Positions 17,151 to 26,767 of a stretch of 64,000 bases of DNA are shown here, piece after piece. This DNA comes from Streptomyces sp. CB02009 (lineage in GTDB: Bacteria > Actinomycetota > Actinomycetes > Streptomycetales > Streptomycetaceae): NCBI RefSeq assembly GCF_001905825.1, contig NZ_LIVV01000001.1, forward strand, positions 1,378,379 to 1,442,378, given 5' to 3'. The stretch's first letter is position 1, and the number at the start of each line of letters is the position of its first letter. The translations under genes and the position numbers were made by a program. The notes beneath the pieces are model-generated. The model saw only the letters and a program-made list of their open reading frames with translations. It was not told the origin of the DNA and made no database searches.

Positions 17151-20100
17151 GCACGAAAGCCAACTGCTACCTCATCGGCGGCACCCGCGTCCTCACCCAG
17201 TGCGGGACGCGGCTCCTCGACGCCGGCGTGACGATCGAGGGCGTCCTCAGCCGCGACCCCGCGGTCGTCGCCTGGGCCGATGCCCAGGGCGTCCCCGTGC
17301 ACGACCCGTCCGGCGACCTCATGGCCCTCCTGTCGGAGCGCCCGTTCGACTACCTGTTCAGCATGGTCAACTTCCGCATCCTGCCGGGAGCCGTCCTCGA
17401 CCTGCCGAAGATCGCCGCGATCAACTTCCACGACGGCCCGCTGCCCCGCTACTCCGGCAGCCACGTCCCCGCCTGGGCGCTGTACGAGGGCGCCCCGCGG
17501 CACGCGGCCACCTGGCACCTGATGACCGAGGCCGTCGACGCCGGCGGCGTGCTCCTGGAGCGCTGGTTCCCGGTCCGCGACCACGCCACCGCCCTCTCCC
17601 TCACCTACGAGGCGGCCGAGACGGGCATCGAGCTGTTCGCCGACCTCGTCCCGCACGTCGCCCGGCGCACCCTCCCCGAGATCCTCGACACGAGTGGCCG
17701 CGAGCGCCGCTTCTACCGCCGGTCCGCGCGCATGGCGGGCGGCGGCGTCATCCACGCCGGCACCACCGCCGCCGAGGCCGTACGGCTCGTCAGGGCCCTG
17801 GACCACGGCTCCTTCCCCAACCCGCTCGGCGTGCCCGCCCTCATCACCGAACAGGGCGCCGTCTACGCCCGGCAGGCCCGGCTGATCCCGCGCGACGAGA
17901 CCCGCACCGCGACCACCGTGCTGTCCGTCACCACCACGGCCATCACCCTGGCCGCCCCCGACGCCGACCTCGTCCTCAGCGACTGGCTGGCCGTCGACGG
18001 AAGCACGCTCAGCGGCCAGGCCGCCGCCCAGCGGCTCGGCATCGCCCCCGGCGCGGCCCTCCCGCCCGTCTCGGAGGACCGCCTGGCCGACATCGCCGAC
18101 TCCCAGAAGCGCCTGCGTCCCCACGAGCCGTGGTGGCGCGCCCGCCTGGAGGACGTCCGCCCGGTCCCGCTGGCCGCCGACGACTTCTCCGCGGCCACCG
18201 CCCACTACGGGCACTACGAGCTGGCCTACCTCCCCGCCTCACGCGACGAGAGCGTCGCCGTCTTCCGCGCCTTCCTCGCGGCCGTCGCCGAGCGCGCCGG
18301 CGAGGACGTGTTCGACTTCGCCTGGTCCCCTTCGGCCGCCCGCGACCTCGCGGAGCGCACGCACGGGCTGACGGCCGCCCGCTTCCCCGTCCGCTACGAC
18401 GGCGGGACCGCCCGTTCTCTCCGGGAGAGCCTCGACGAGGCTGCCGCCCGCCACGGATACACCGGCGACCTCGAGGTCCGCCTCGGCCTGGCCGGACGGC
18501 CGCTCGGCACCGACGAGCCGAGCTTCACCCGCGTCATGGTGCTGGAGCGCGATCCGGGGGAGGAGGCCTCCGCCGACCCGCACACCGAGATCGCCCTGCT
18601 GTGCCTGAGCGACGGCCCGCCCACGATCTTCGTGCGGGAGACCGCCATGGGCGAGGACGAGGCTCTGGCCTTCGTCGAGCGCGTCGAGGACCTGGCCATG
18701 GCGGCGCTGCTCCAGGGCGACGAGCCGCCGACCGAGGCCACGGACTCCGCCCGGTCCACGGACTCCACCCGGTCCACGGACTCCGCGGGGCCTGCCGACT
18801 CCAGCCGGTCCACCGACACCGCCTCCACCGAGTCCCCCTCCACGGAGCCCTCCGCCGACGCCGCCCTCTCCGCCGGGGAGCCCACCGAGGACTCCGCCGG
18901 AACGGCCGACGAGCAGACCGGCGGTCCGACCGTACTGGACCTCTTCGCCGCCGCGGCCGCGGAGCGCCCCGGAGCCGTCGCCGTCCGCGCCGGGAACCGT
19001 ACGCTCGACTACGCCGATCTCGACCGCTGGGCGGACGCCGTCGCGGCCCGCCTGCACGACGAGGGCATCGAGCAGGGCGCGGTGGTCGGCGTCCTGCTGG
19101 AGCGCGGCACCGCGCTGCTCCCCGCGATGCTCGGCATCCTGCGGGCCGGCGCGTCCTTCCTGCCCCTGGACCCCGGGTACCCCGTGGACCGGCTGCGGCG
19201 GTACGTGGACGTCTCGCGCTGCGAACTCATCCTCACCGACGCCCGCACCCACGCACTGGGCGCGTCCCTGGGCCTCGCGAGGCAGGTCCCGGAGGCGGAC
19301 GGAGCGGCCCAGGCCGTACCCCCGCGCGTGACCGACGGCGATCTGGCGTACACGCTCTTCACCAGCGGCTCGACCGGCGACCCGAAGGGCGTCGAGATCG
19401 GCCACGGAGCCCTCGCCGACTTCCTCACCGCCATCGGCGAACGCCTCGGCGTCACGGCGGACGACACCGTCCTCGCCCACACCACGGTCGCCTTCGACAT
19501 CTCCCTGCTGGAACTGCTGCTGCCGCTCACCGTCGGCGCGACGGTCGTCCTCGCCTCCCGCGAGACCGCGGCCGACCCGTACCGGCTGGCCGAGCTGGCG
19601 AGCGGGGTCTCCGTGGCCCAGGCCACGCCGAGCCTCTGGCGCCTGCTGCTGGGGACCGGCTGGACGCCGCACGCCGAGCTGACCGTCCTCTCCGGCGGCG
19701 AGGCCCTGTCGCCCGCCACCGCGGAGCGGTTGCACGAGCCCGCCCGCGCGCTGTGGAACCTGTACGGCCCGACCGAGGCGACGATCTGGGCCGCGGCCCA
19801 CCGGGTCGAGTCGGTCGGCTCCTTCCTGCCGCTCGGCGAACCCCTGCGGCACATGGAACTGCACGTCCTGGACCAGGACCTGAACCCGTGTGAGCCCGGG
19901 AGCACCGGCGAGCTGTACCTCTCCGGTACCGGCCTCGCCCGCGGCTACGCCGGACGGCAGGACCTGACGCGGGAGGTCTTCGTCGACCACCCCGTCACCG
20001 GGACGCGGCTCTACCGCACCGGCGACGAGGTCCGCCTGCACGAGGCCGACGCGGTCGAGTGGCTCGGCCGGTCCGACGCCCAGGTCAAGGTACGGGGCCA

Positions 20101-23100
20101 CCGCATCGAGCCCGCCGAGATCGAGCGGGTGCTCGAGAGGGTCGACGGCGTCACGGCCGCCGTCGTCGTCGCGGCGCGGTTCGAGGGCCGCGGCGAACTG
20201 AGGCTCACCGCCTACCTGGTGGGCGACGCCATGCCGGGCAAGTCACGGCTGGACGCCCTGGTCGGCGCCGCCCTGCCCGCGTACATGGTGCCGGACGCCT
20301 ATGTGAACCTCGACGCCCTGCCCCTCACCGACAACGGCAAGGTGGCCCGTGCCAGGCTCCCGCTGCCCACGCGCGACACCATCCTGCGTTCCGGCGAGGA
20401 GCCGGAGCCCGTTGCGGCGACGACGAGCCCCGAAGCGGCGCCCCTGACGGCGGCGGAACCGGAGCCCGCGGCGGTCACGCCGGCCGCGCAGCCTGCCGAC
20501 GCGACGACGGTCGAGGACACCGCGGGTTCCGAGGCGACCGCCGACTCCGCCATGACGGAAGAGGCGCTGGCGCGGTCCGTCGCACGGGTCTTCGCGGCCA
20601 CGCTGGACCACTCCGGCTTCGACGTCCACGCCAACTTCTTCGACCTGGGCGGCGACTCGGTGAACGTCACCATCGCCGCCGCCCGCCTCAGCAGTGAGCT
20701 CGGCGCCTCCGTCACCGCCCCCTCGATCTTCGCCTCGGGGACCCCGGTGAAGCTGGCCCGCCTCCTCGGCGCCGAGGGCGTCGTGCCCCTGCGCGACCCG
20801 GAGACGGCGAGGGAGACGGGGACGACATCGGCGGCCGGGACGGCACCGGCGGAGGCGTACCCGGCGGCCGAGACCGCTGCCGAGCCCGCCGCGCCCGCGC
20901 CGACCGCTGCGGATACGTCGGCGCCCCCGGCCGCACCCGTCACCGCGGACACGTCGGCAGCTCCGTCCGCGACCCTGCCCACCGCCACACCGTCCGCGAC
21001 CCTGCCCACCCCCACCCCGTCCGACGCCACCTCCGCGCGCACCGCCGACGACGGCGCCCTCGCCGTCATCGGCATGGCGTGCCGCTTCCCCGGCGCCGGC
21101 ACCCCGGACGAGCTCTGGCAGAACCTCGTCGCCGGCGTGTCCAGCATCGGAGCCGCCCCCGAGGGCAAGCGCGGCTGGGCCCACCTGTGGTCCGAGGCGG
21201 GCGCCGACGACGTACGGATGGGCTGGGTCGAAGGCGTCGAGCACTTCGACGCCGCGCGCTTCGGGCTCACCGACCGCGAGGCGCGCCGCATGGACCCGCT
21301 CCAGCGGATGCTGCTCAGCGTCACCTCGGAGGCCATGGAGAGCGCAGGCCGGGACCACCACTCCCTCGGCGCCTCCACCGGCGTCTTCGTCGGCGCCATC
21401 GCCAGCGACTTCCCGGAGATCGTCGCCCGGAGCATCGGCCACTCCGACCCGCACGTGGCCACCGGCACGGCCCCCTCCATGGTGGCCAACCGCCTGTCCC
21501 ACGTCTTCGACTGGTCCGGCCCGAGCTTCGCCGTCGACACGGCCTGCTCGTCGTCCCTCGTCGCCCTCCACGAGGCCGCCATGCACCTGCGGGCCGGCGA
21601 GGTCGACGCGGCCGTGGTGGCCGCCGCCAACCTGGTGCTCACACCGGCCAAGACCCGCTCCTTCACCCGTAACGGCATGCTCTCCCCGCAGGGCGCCTGC
21701 CGGGCCTTCGACGACGCCGCGGACGGCTACGTGCGCGGCGAGGGCGCCGGCGCCCTGATCCTCAAGCGGCTCTCCGACGCCGAACGCGACGGTGACCCGG
21801 TCCTCGCCGTCATCCGCGGGACCGCCGTCAACCACACCGGCGGCAGCGCGGGCTTCCTCACCGCGCCCAGCAGGCCGGCCCAGGAAGCCGTACTGCGCCG
21901 GGCGCTGGCCCGCTCCGGGCGCACCGCCGCCGACATCGGCTACGTCGAGGCGCACGGCACCGGCACCCAGCTCGGCGACCTCATCGAGCTGGAGGCGCTC
22001 CACGCGGTCCTCGGCGAGCCCGCCGGCCGCACCCCGGTCGCGGTGGGCTCCGTGAAGACCAACCTCGGCCACCTGGAGCCCGCCGCGGGCATCGCCGGCC
22101 TCATCAAGACGGTGCTGGCGCTCCAGGCGGCCCACATCCCGCCGTCCCTGAACTACGAGACCCCGAACCGGTCGTTCGACTTCGACGCCTCACCGCTGTA
22201 CGTGGCCGACCGTCTCCTCCCGTGGGGCCCCGGCCCGCGCGTCGCGGGCGTCAGCAGCTTCGGCTTCGGCGGTGCGAACGCCCACGTCGTGGTCGAAGCC
22301 GCACCGGGCACGGAACAGGGCGGCACGGACTCCGGCCCCCAGTTGCTGGTCCTCTCGGCCGGCTCCGACGACGCGCTGCGCACCCTCGCCCGACGGCTCG
22401 TGCTCATGCTGCGTTCCGCCTACTGCCCCTCCCTGGAGGCCCTGGCCGAGGCGAGCCGACTGCGGCCGGCCGGTGTGCACCGGCTGGCGTGCGTCGCGGA
22501 CAGCGCCGAACAGCTCCAGGACAAGCTCCAGCTGTTCCTGGCCGGCGTCGAGGAGGTCCGCTCGCTCCACGTGGGCATCGCGTCCACGGCGGGGCGTCCG
22601 CACGGCCTGCCCACCGCGGCGCCCGCGAGCCGAGGTGAACTCGCCGTTGCCGCACAGGCGTTCGTCGCGGGCACCGACCTCGCCGCCGGGCCGCGCCGCC
22701 GGGCGGGGGTACGCTTCCCGACCGCGCCGCACGCCGAGAAGTACCTGTGGCTCGAACCCGCGCAGGAGCAGACGCCGCCGCCCGCCGCCGCCCGGACCCG
22801 CAGCACGTGGACGGAGCACCCGGAGGCGGCGGAGCACCTCGTCCTCGGCCGGCCCACGCTGCCGGGCGCCGGGTACCCGGCCAAGGTCGCCGACTTCCTC
22901 GGCCGGGACCGCTTCGGACTGCGCGACCTCACCTTCCGGGCGGCCGTCGAGGCCCCCGCGACGCTCACGGCCGCGCGCGACGGCGACGCCCTCGCCTTCC
23001 GCGACGGCTCCGGCGCCCTGGTGTGCACCGCCACGCTGACCGCGCCCGAGCAGCCGGCGCTCGCCGTCCCGCCCGCCGCGCACCGCTTCACCGAGGTCGG

Positions 23101-26100
23101 GCTCGACGCGATGTACGCCGCGTTCGCCCGCTCCGGGCTGGACTACGGCACCGGCTTCCGCACCGTGACGTCCCTGTCGGTCGCCCCCGGGGAGGCCGTG
23201 GGCGTCCTGCGCGGCGACACCGCCGGGACCGTGGACGCCCGGCTCCTGGACGGCGCCTTCCAGATCGCGCTCGCCGCCTGCGGCGCCCAGGGGCTGTACG
23301 TCCCCTTCACCGTCGAACGGCTCACCGTCCTCGGCCGGCTTCCCGCCACCGCCCGCGTGTACGCCCGGCGCGACCGGGACGCCGGGCCGGACTCCGGGCT
23401 GCTGACCGCCAGCCTGGTCGTCCTCGACGGCGACGAGCCCGTGCTCGAGGCGCGGGGCATCACCTGGAAGCGGCTGTCGTCGGCCCCGTCCGGACCGGGC
23501 GCGGCCGCGGACACCGGCCCCGGCCACCGCCCGACCCCGGTCGCGCCTCCGGCCCCCGTTCCGGCCCCGGCCCCGATGCGCACCCCGGCCGCGGTGCCGA
23601 CTTCCAACGGTCACCTGCCCGGCGGCCGTCCGGGCCGTTCGCTCGAGTCGGCGCTCACCGACTGGGTGGCCGCGGCCCTGGAGCTGGACGCCGCCGAACT
23701 GGAAACCGACCGCCCGCTCCAGGAGCAGGGCCTCGACTCGATGCTCGCCGTCTCGCTGGCCCAGGACATCAGGGCCCGGCTCGGCGTCGACATCCCGGTG
23801 ACACTCGTCCTGGAGGTCGGCACCGTCGACCGCCTCGCGGAGGAGCTGCGGGACGAGTACGGCGTCACGGTCCCGCCCGCCGACGCGACCGGTCTCCCGG
23901 CCGACGGGGGCCCGGGTGGCCCGGAAGGCCCCGCCGGAACGGGCGAGGGGCCGACGTACCCGTCGGCCCCGGCCCCCGCGCCGAACGGGACCGCACCGCC
24001 GGCTCCCGCGGTGCCCGCAGCGGCCCCCATGGCGCCCACGCCGACGGCTCCGGTCGCCGTCGCTCCCGCCGCGGACGCCGACACGCACGACATCGCCGTC
24101 ATCGGCATCGACGGCGTGTTCCCCAACGCCGCGAACCTGGACGAGCTGTGGCGCGTCCTGGCGGAGGGGGAGGACTGCCTGACGGAGGTCCCTGCCTCCC
24201 GCTGGGACATCGACGCCCACTACGGCACGGACGGCGCCCCCGGCACCGTCTACCTGCGGCGCGCCGGTTTCGTCGACGGCCTCACCGACTTCGACCCCGG
24301 CTTCTTCCGGCTCTCGCCCGCCGAAGCCGAGTGGATCGACCCGCAGCAGCGCCACCTCGTCCAGTCCGCCTGGCGGGCCATGGAGGACGCGGGACTCGCG
24401 GGCAGGCCCCAGCCGGCCACCGGCGTCTTCGTCGGCGCCAGCTACCAGCACTACCGCGACACCGTCGTCGGCGATGTCGTCCAGACCCCCGCCGGTCTGG
24501 GCAACCACAACGCGATCCTGGCGAACCGGGTGAGTTTCTTCCTGGATCTGCACGGGCCGAGCATGACGATCGACACGTTGTGCTCGTCGTCGCTGGTGGC
24601 GTTGCACACGGCGGTGCGGAGCATCCGTGCGGGGGAGTGCGAACAGGCCGTCGTCGCCGGCGTGCACCTGGGCATGTCCCCCCAGTACTTCCAGCTCGGC
24701 TCCCGTCTCCGCTCGTTCTCCCCGTCCAACGCCCTGCGGCCGTTCGATGCGGGTGCGGATGGGTTCGTGCCGGGGGAGGGGGTGGTGACGGTGGTGTTGA
24801 AGCCGTTGGGTGCGGCGTTGCGTGATGGGGATCGGGTCCGGGGTGTGGTGAAGGGTTCGGCGGTGAATCACGGGGGTCGTACGAGTGGGTTGACGGTGCC
24901 GAGCAGTGCGGCGCAGCAGGCGGTGATCTCGGCTGCGTTGGTGGATGCGGGTGTGTCGGTGGAGTCGATCGGTCTGGTGGAGGCGCATGGGACGGGTACG
25001 AGTCTGGGTGATCCGATCGAGGTGGAGGGTTTGACGCGTGCGTGGCGGGGGTTGACGTCTCGTTCGCAGTTCTGTGCGTTGGGTTCGTTGAAGGGGAATG
25101 TGGGTCATCTGGAGCCGGCTGCGGGTCTTGCGGGGTTGGTGAAGGTGTTGTTGTCGATGGAGCGGGGTGTGGTTCCTCCGTCGTTGCATGTGGTGCGGCC
25201 GAATGATCACATTCGGTTCGAGGGGACTCCGTTCTTCCTGGCGGATCGGGTGTCGGAGTGGCCGCGTCCGGTGGATGGTCCGCGTCGTGGTGCGGTGAGC
25301 GCGTTCGGGATGGGCGGGGTGAATGCCCACGTGATCCTGGAGGAGGCACCGGAGGCCCCGGTTCGTGAGGTGGTGGGGCAGGAGTCGTTCCTGGTGCGGG
25401 TGGACGCGGCCGACGAGACCTCCGTCCGCGCACTCGCCGACGCCTATGCCGACCGGCTGGCCGAGGTCGACGACGACCGACTGGGCGACTTCGCCTACAC
25501 CGCCAACACGGGCCGCGCCGAGCACCGCTTCGGCACCGTCGTCACGGGTGGCGACACCGGTGAACTCGCCGTGGCACTGCGGGACATCGCCTCGGGCGCG
25601 TCCCCGGTGACCCGTCGCAGCGGTCGGAAGTCGGCGCCCGTGGTGTTCATGCTCACCGGCCAGGGCTCGCAGTACGCGGGCATGGGCCAAGGCCTGTACA
25701 GGACCGAGCCCGTGTTCCGGGCGGCACTCGACGAGTGCGCCTCCCTGCTCGCCGGCCACCTCGACGTACCGCTGACGGACCTGCTGTTCGGCACATCGGC
25801 ACACCTCCTCGACTCGACGAGGTATGCGCAGGTGGGGATCGTGTCGGTGCAGGTGGCCTTGGTGCGGTGGCTGGAGTCGTTGGGTGTGCGTCCGGATGTC
25901 GTGGTCGGACACAGCCTGGGCGAGCTGAGTGCTGGGTGGGCCGCGGGTGTGGTGGGTCTGGAGGATCTGCTGCGTCTGGCGGTGGTCCGCGGCCAGTTGA
26001 TGGAGTCGCAGCCGGGTGAGGGTGCGATGGCCGCGGTGCATGGTGATGCGGCTGCTGTCGTAGAAGCCCTGAAGGTGTTTCCTGGGGTTGAGGTGGCTGC

Positions 26101-26767
26101 GTTCAACTCGCCTCGTGTGGTGACGGTTTCGGGTCCGATGGATGCGGTGGCACGTTTCCGTGCCGAGTCGGGTCTGCGGTCGCAGCCGCTGGTGGTGAGT
26201 CATGCGTTCCACTCGGCGTTGATGGAGGGGGCGGTCGATCCGTTCGCCGAGGCGGTGTCGGGGGTCGAGTGGTCGGCTCCGCGGGTGGCGTTCGCGTCGA
26301 CGGTGTCGGGCGGCTGGCACACGCCGGAGTCGGTGAAGGACGCGGGGCTCTGGGCGCGTGGGATTCGTGAGCCGGTGCGGTTCTCGGAGGCCGTCGGACT
26401 GGTGTCGGGTGTGGGTGCGGGCGTGGTCTGGGAGATCGGTGCGCAGCCGCAGCTGACCTCACTTGCGCGCGCGTCCTGGTCGGGCGATGAGCCGTTGTGG
26501 TTGTCGACGCTGCGGCGTGACCGGGTGGACCAGGCCGAGGTGTACGCGGCTGTCGCGTCGTACGCGGGTTCGGGGTCGGGTTCGTTGGACTGGGCGGGTG
26601 TGCATGCCGGCAAGGGACACCGCACGATGACGCTCCCCACGTACCCCTTCAACCGGCAGGACCTGGTGGCGCCCCCGGCCCGCGGTGAACGTGTCACGCG
26701 CACCGCGCCCACCGTCGGACACCCGCTGTTCGACCGTCACTACGAGCACCGGAGCGAGGGACAGTGA
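17147..26767 (+). CDS. Hybrid NRPS-PKS P1: FT-A(Gly)-PCP / KS-DH-ACP / KS-AT
   Basis: 3206 aa. (1) Formyltransferase, aa 1-300, with N93, H95 and D131 matching the methionyl-tRNA formyltransferase catalytic residues, and GPLPRYSG. (2) An unassigned 280-aa region. (3) Adenylation domain, about 600-1075; pocket residues read D-I-L-Q-L-G-L-I-W-K, a glycine code. (4) PCP, S1171. (5) KS1, C1467 in VDTACSSS, with no AT after it. (6) DH, H1897 in HxxxGxxxxP and D2035. (7) ACP, S2198. (8) KS2, C2479 in DTLCSSS. (9) AT, S2923 in GHSLGE and HAFHS, malonyl type. The protein stops where the next DH begins. GTG start overlaps the Rieske stop (GTGA). Start of the assembly line: loads (N-formyl)glycine and makes the first extensions. 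Confidence 0.93.
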   Translation: MSTKANCYLIGGTRVLTQCGTRLLDAGVTIEGVLSRDPAVVAWADAQGVPVHDPSGDLMALLSERPFDYLFSMVNFRILPGAVLDLPKIAAINFHDGPLPRYSGSHVPAWALYEGAPRHAATWHLMTEAVDAGGVLLERWFPVRDHATALSLTYEAAETGIELFADLVPHVARRTLPEILDTSGRERRFYRRSARMAGGGVIHAGTTAAEAVRLVRALDHGSFPNPLGVPALITEQGAVYARQARLIPRDETRTATTVLSVTTTAITLAAPDADLVLSDWLAVDGSTLSGQAAAQRLGIAPGAALPPVSEDRLADIADSQKRLRPHEPWWRARLEDVRPVPLAADDFSAATAHYGHYELAYLPASRDESVAVFRAFLAAVAERAGEDVFDFAWSPSAARDLAERTHGLTAARFPVRYDGGTARSLRESLDEAAARHGYTGDLEVRLGLAGRPLGTDEPSFTRVMVLERDPGEEASADPHTEIALLCLSDGPPTIFVRETAMGEDEALAFVERVEDLAMAALLQGDEPPTEATDSARSTDSTRSTDSAGPADSSRSTDTASTESPSTEPSADAALSAGEPTEDSAGTADEQTGGPTVLDLFAAAAAERPGAVAVRAGNRTLDYADLDRWADAVAARLHDEGIEQGAVVGVLLERGTALLPAMLGILRAGASFLPLDPGYPVDRLRRYVDVSRCELILTDARTHALGASLGLARQVPEADGAAQAVPPRVTDGDLAYTLFTSGSTGDPKGVEIGHGALADFLTAIGERLGVTADDTVLAHTTVAFDISLLELLLPLTVGATVVLASRETAADPYRLAELASGVSVAQATPSLWRLLLGTGWTPHAELTVLSGGEALSPATAERLHEPARALWNLYGPTEATIWAAAHRVESVGSFLPLGEPLRHMELHVLDQDLNPCEPGSTGELYLSGTGLARGYAGRQDLTREVFVDHPVTGTRLYRTGDEVRLHEADAVEWLGRSDAQVKVRGHRIEPAEIERVLERVDGVTAAVVVAARFEGRGELRLTAYLVGDAMPGKSRLDALVGAALPAYMVPDAYVNLDALPLTDNGKVARARLPLPTRDTILRSGEEPEPVAATTSPEAAPLTAAEPEPAAVTPAAQPADATTVEDTAGSEATADSAMTEEALARSVARVFAATLDHSGFDVHANFFDLGGDSVNVTIAAARLSSELGASVTAPSIFASGTPVKLARLLGAEGVVPLRDPETARETGTTSAAGTAPAEAYPAAETAAEPAAPAPTAADTSAPPAAPVTADTSAAPSATLPTATPSATLPTPTPSDATSARTADDGALAVIGMACRFPGAGTPDELWQNLVAGVSSIGAAPEGKRGWAHLWSEAGADDVRMGWVEGVEHFDAARFGLTDREARRMDPLQRMLLSVTSEAMESAGRDHHSLGASTGVFVGAIASDFPEIVARSIGHSDPHVATGTAPSMVANRLSHVFDWSGPSFAVDTACSSSLVALHEAAMHLRAGEVDAAVVAAANLVLTPAKTRSFTRNGMLSPQGACRAFDDAADGYVRGEGAGALILKRLSDAERDGDPVLAVIRGTAVNHTGGSAGFLTAPSRPAQEAVLRRALARSGRTAADIGYVEAHGTGTQLGDLIELEALHAVLGEPAGRTPVAVGSVKTNLGHLEPAAGIAGLIKTVLALQAAHIPPSLNYETPNRSFDFDASPLYVADRLLPWGPGPRVAGVSSFGFGGANAHVVVEAAPGTEQGGTDSGPQLLVLSAGSDDALRTLARRLVLMLRSAYCPSLEALAEASRLRPAGVHRLACVADSAEQLQDKLQLFLAGVEEVRSLHVGIASTAGRPHGLPTAAPASRGELAVAAQAFVAGTDLAAGPRRRAGVRFPTAPHAEKYLWLEPAQEQTPPPAAARTRSTWTEHPEAAEHLVLGRPTLPGAGYPAKVADFLGRDRFGLRDLTFRAAVEAPATLTAARDGDALAFRDGSGALVCTATLTAPEQPALAVPPAAHRFTEVGLDAMYAAFARSGLDYGTGFRTVTSLSVAPGEAVGVLRGDTAGTVDARLLDGAFQIALAACGAQGLYVPFTVERLTVLGRLPATARVYARRDRDAGPDSGLLTASLVVLDGDEPVLEARGITWKRLSSAPSGPGAAADTGPGHRPTPVAPPAPVPAPAPMRTPAAVPTSNGHLPGGRPGRSLESALTDWVAAALELDAAELETDRPLQEQGLDSMLAVSLAQDIRARLGVDIPVTLVLEVGTVDRLAEELRDEYGVTVPPADATGLPADGGPGGPEGPAGTGEGPTYPSAPAPAPNGTAPPAPAVPAAAPMAPTPTAPVAVAPAADADTHDIAVIGIDGVFPNAANLDELWRVLAEGEDCLTEVPASRWDIDAHYGTDGAPGTVYLRRAGFVDGLTDFDPGFFRLSPAEAEWIDPQQRHLVQSAWRAMEDAGLAGRPQPATGVFVGASYQHYRDTVVGDVVQTPAGLGNHNAILANRVSFFLDLHGPSMTIDTLCSSSLVALHTAVRSIRAGECEQAVVAGVHLGMSPQYFQLGSRLRSFSPSNALRPFDAGADGFVPGEGVVTVVLKPLGAALRDGDRVRGVVKGSAVNHGGRTSGLTVPSSAAQQAVISAALVDAGVSVESIGLVEAHGTGTSLGDPIEVEGLTRAWRGLTSRSQFCALGSLKGNVGHLEPAAGLAGLVKVLLSMERGVVPPSLHVVRPNDHIRFEGTPFFLADRVSEWPRPVDGPRRGAVSAFGMGGVNAHVILEEAPEAPVREVVGQESFLVRVDAADETSVRALADAYADRLAEVDDDRLGDFAYTANTGRAEHRFGTVVTGGDTGELAVALRDIASGASPVTRRSGRKSAPVVFMLTGQGSQYAGMGQGLYRTEPVFRAALDECASLLAGHLDVPLTDLLFGTSAHLLDSTRYAQVGIVSVQVALVRWLESLGVRPDVVVGHSLGELSAGWAAGVVGLEDLLRLAVVRGQLMESQPGEGAMAAVHGDAAAVVEALKVFPGVEVAAFNSPRVVTVSGPMDAVARFRAESGLRSQPLVVSHAFHSALMEGAVDPFAEAVSGVEWSAPRVAFASTVSGGWHTPESVKDAGLWARGIREPVRFSEAVGLVSGVGAGVVWEIGAQPQLTSLARASWSGDEPLWLSTLRRDRVDQAEVYAAVASYAGSGSGSLDWAGVHAGKGHRTMTLPTYPFNRQDLVAPPARGERVTRTAPTVGHPLFDRHYEHRSEGQ
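24527..25400 (+). repeat. KS2 copy of a near-identical KS block
   Basis: The middle and C-terminal part of KS2 is almost identical in DNA to KS4 (33233-34065) and, from the ISAALVDAG segment on, to KS6 (41220-41700). The block uses many T- and G-ending codons (gtg, ttg, ggt, gat) unlike its C-ending neighbours. A divergent island (24661-24735) interrupts the identity with KS4. Confidence 0.9.
25826..26600 (+). repeat. AT1 copy of a near-identical AT block
   Basis: The AT of P1 from the QVGIVSVQVALVRW segment to the HAGKGHRTMTLPTYPF end is nearly identical to the AT of P3 (42119-42930), in the same T/G-ending codon style. Confidence 0.85.

Noticed and set aside
17147..20400. Oxazole starter as in inthomycin, oxazolomycin or conglobatin
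   Set aside because: FT-A(Gly) fits, but no cyclodehydratase of that type is visible in the window, so an oxazole cannot be claimed.
22190..26320. Very long open frame on the minus strand opposite P1 (also 33430-35952 opposite P2)
   Set aside because: His/Arg/Pro-rich translation without domains; an expected shadow of high-GC coding sequence on the + strand with intact PKS motifs.
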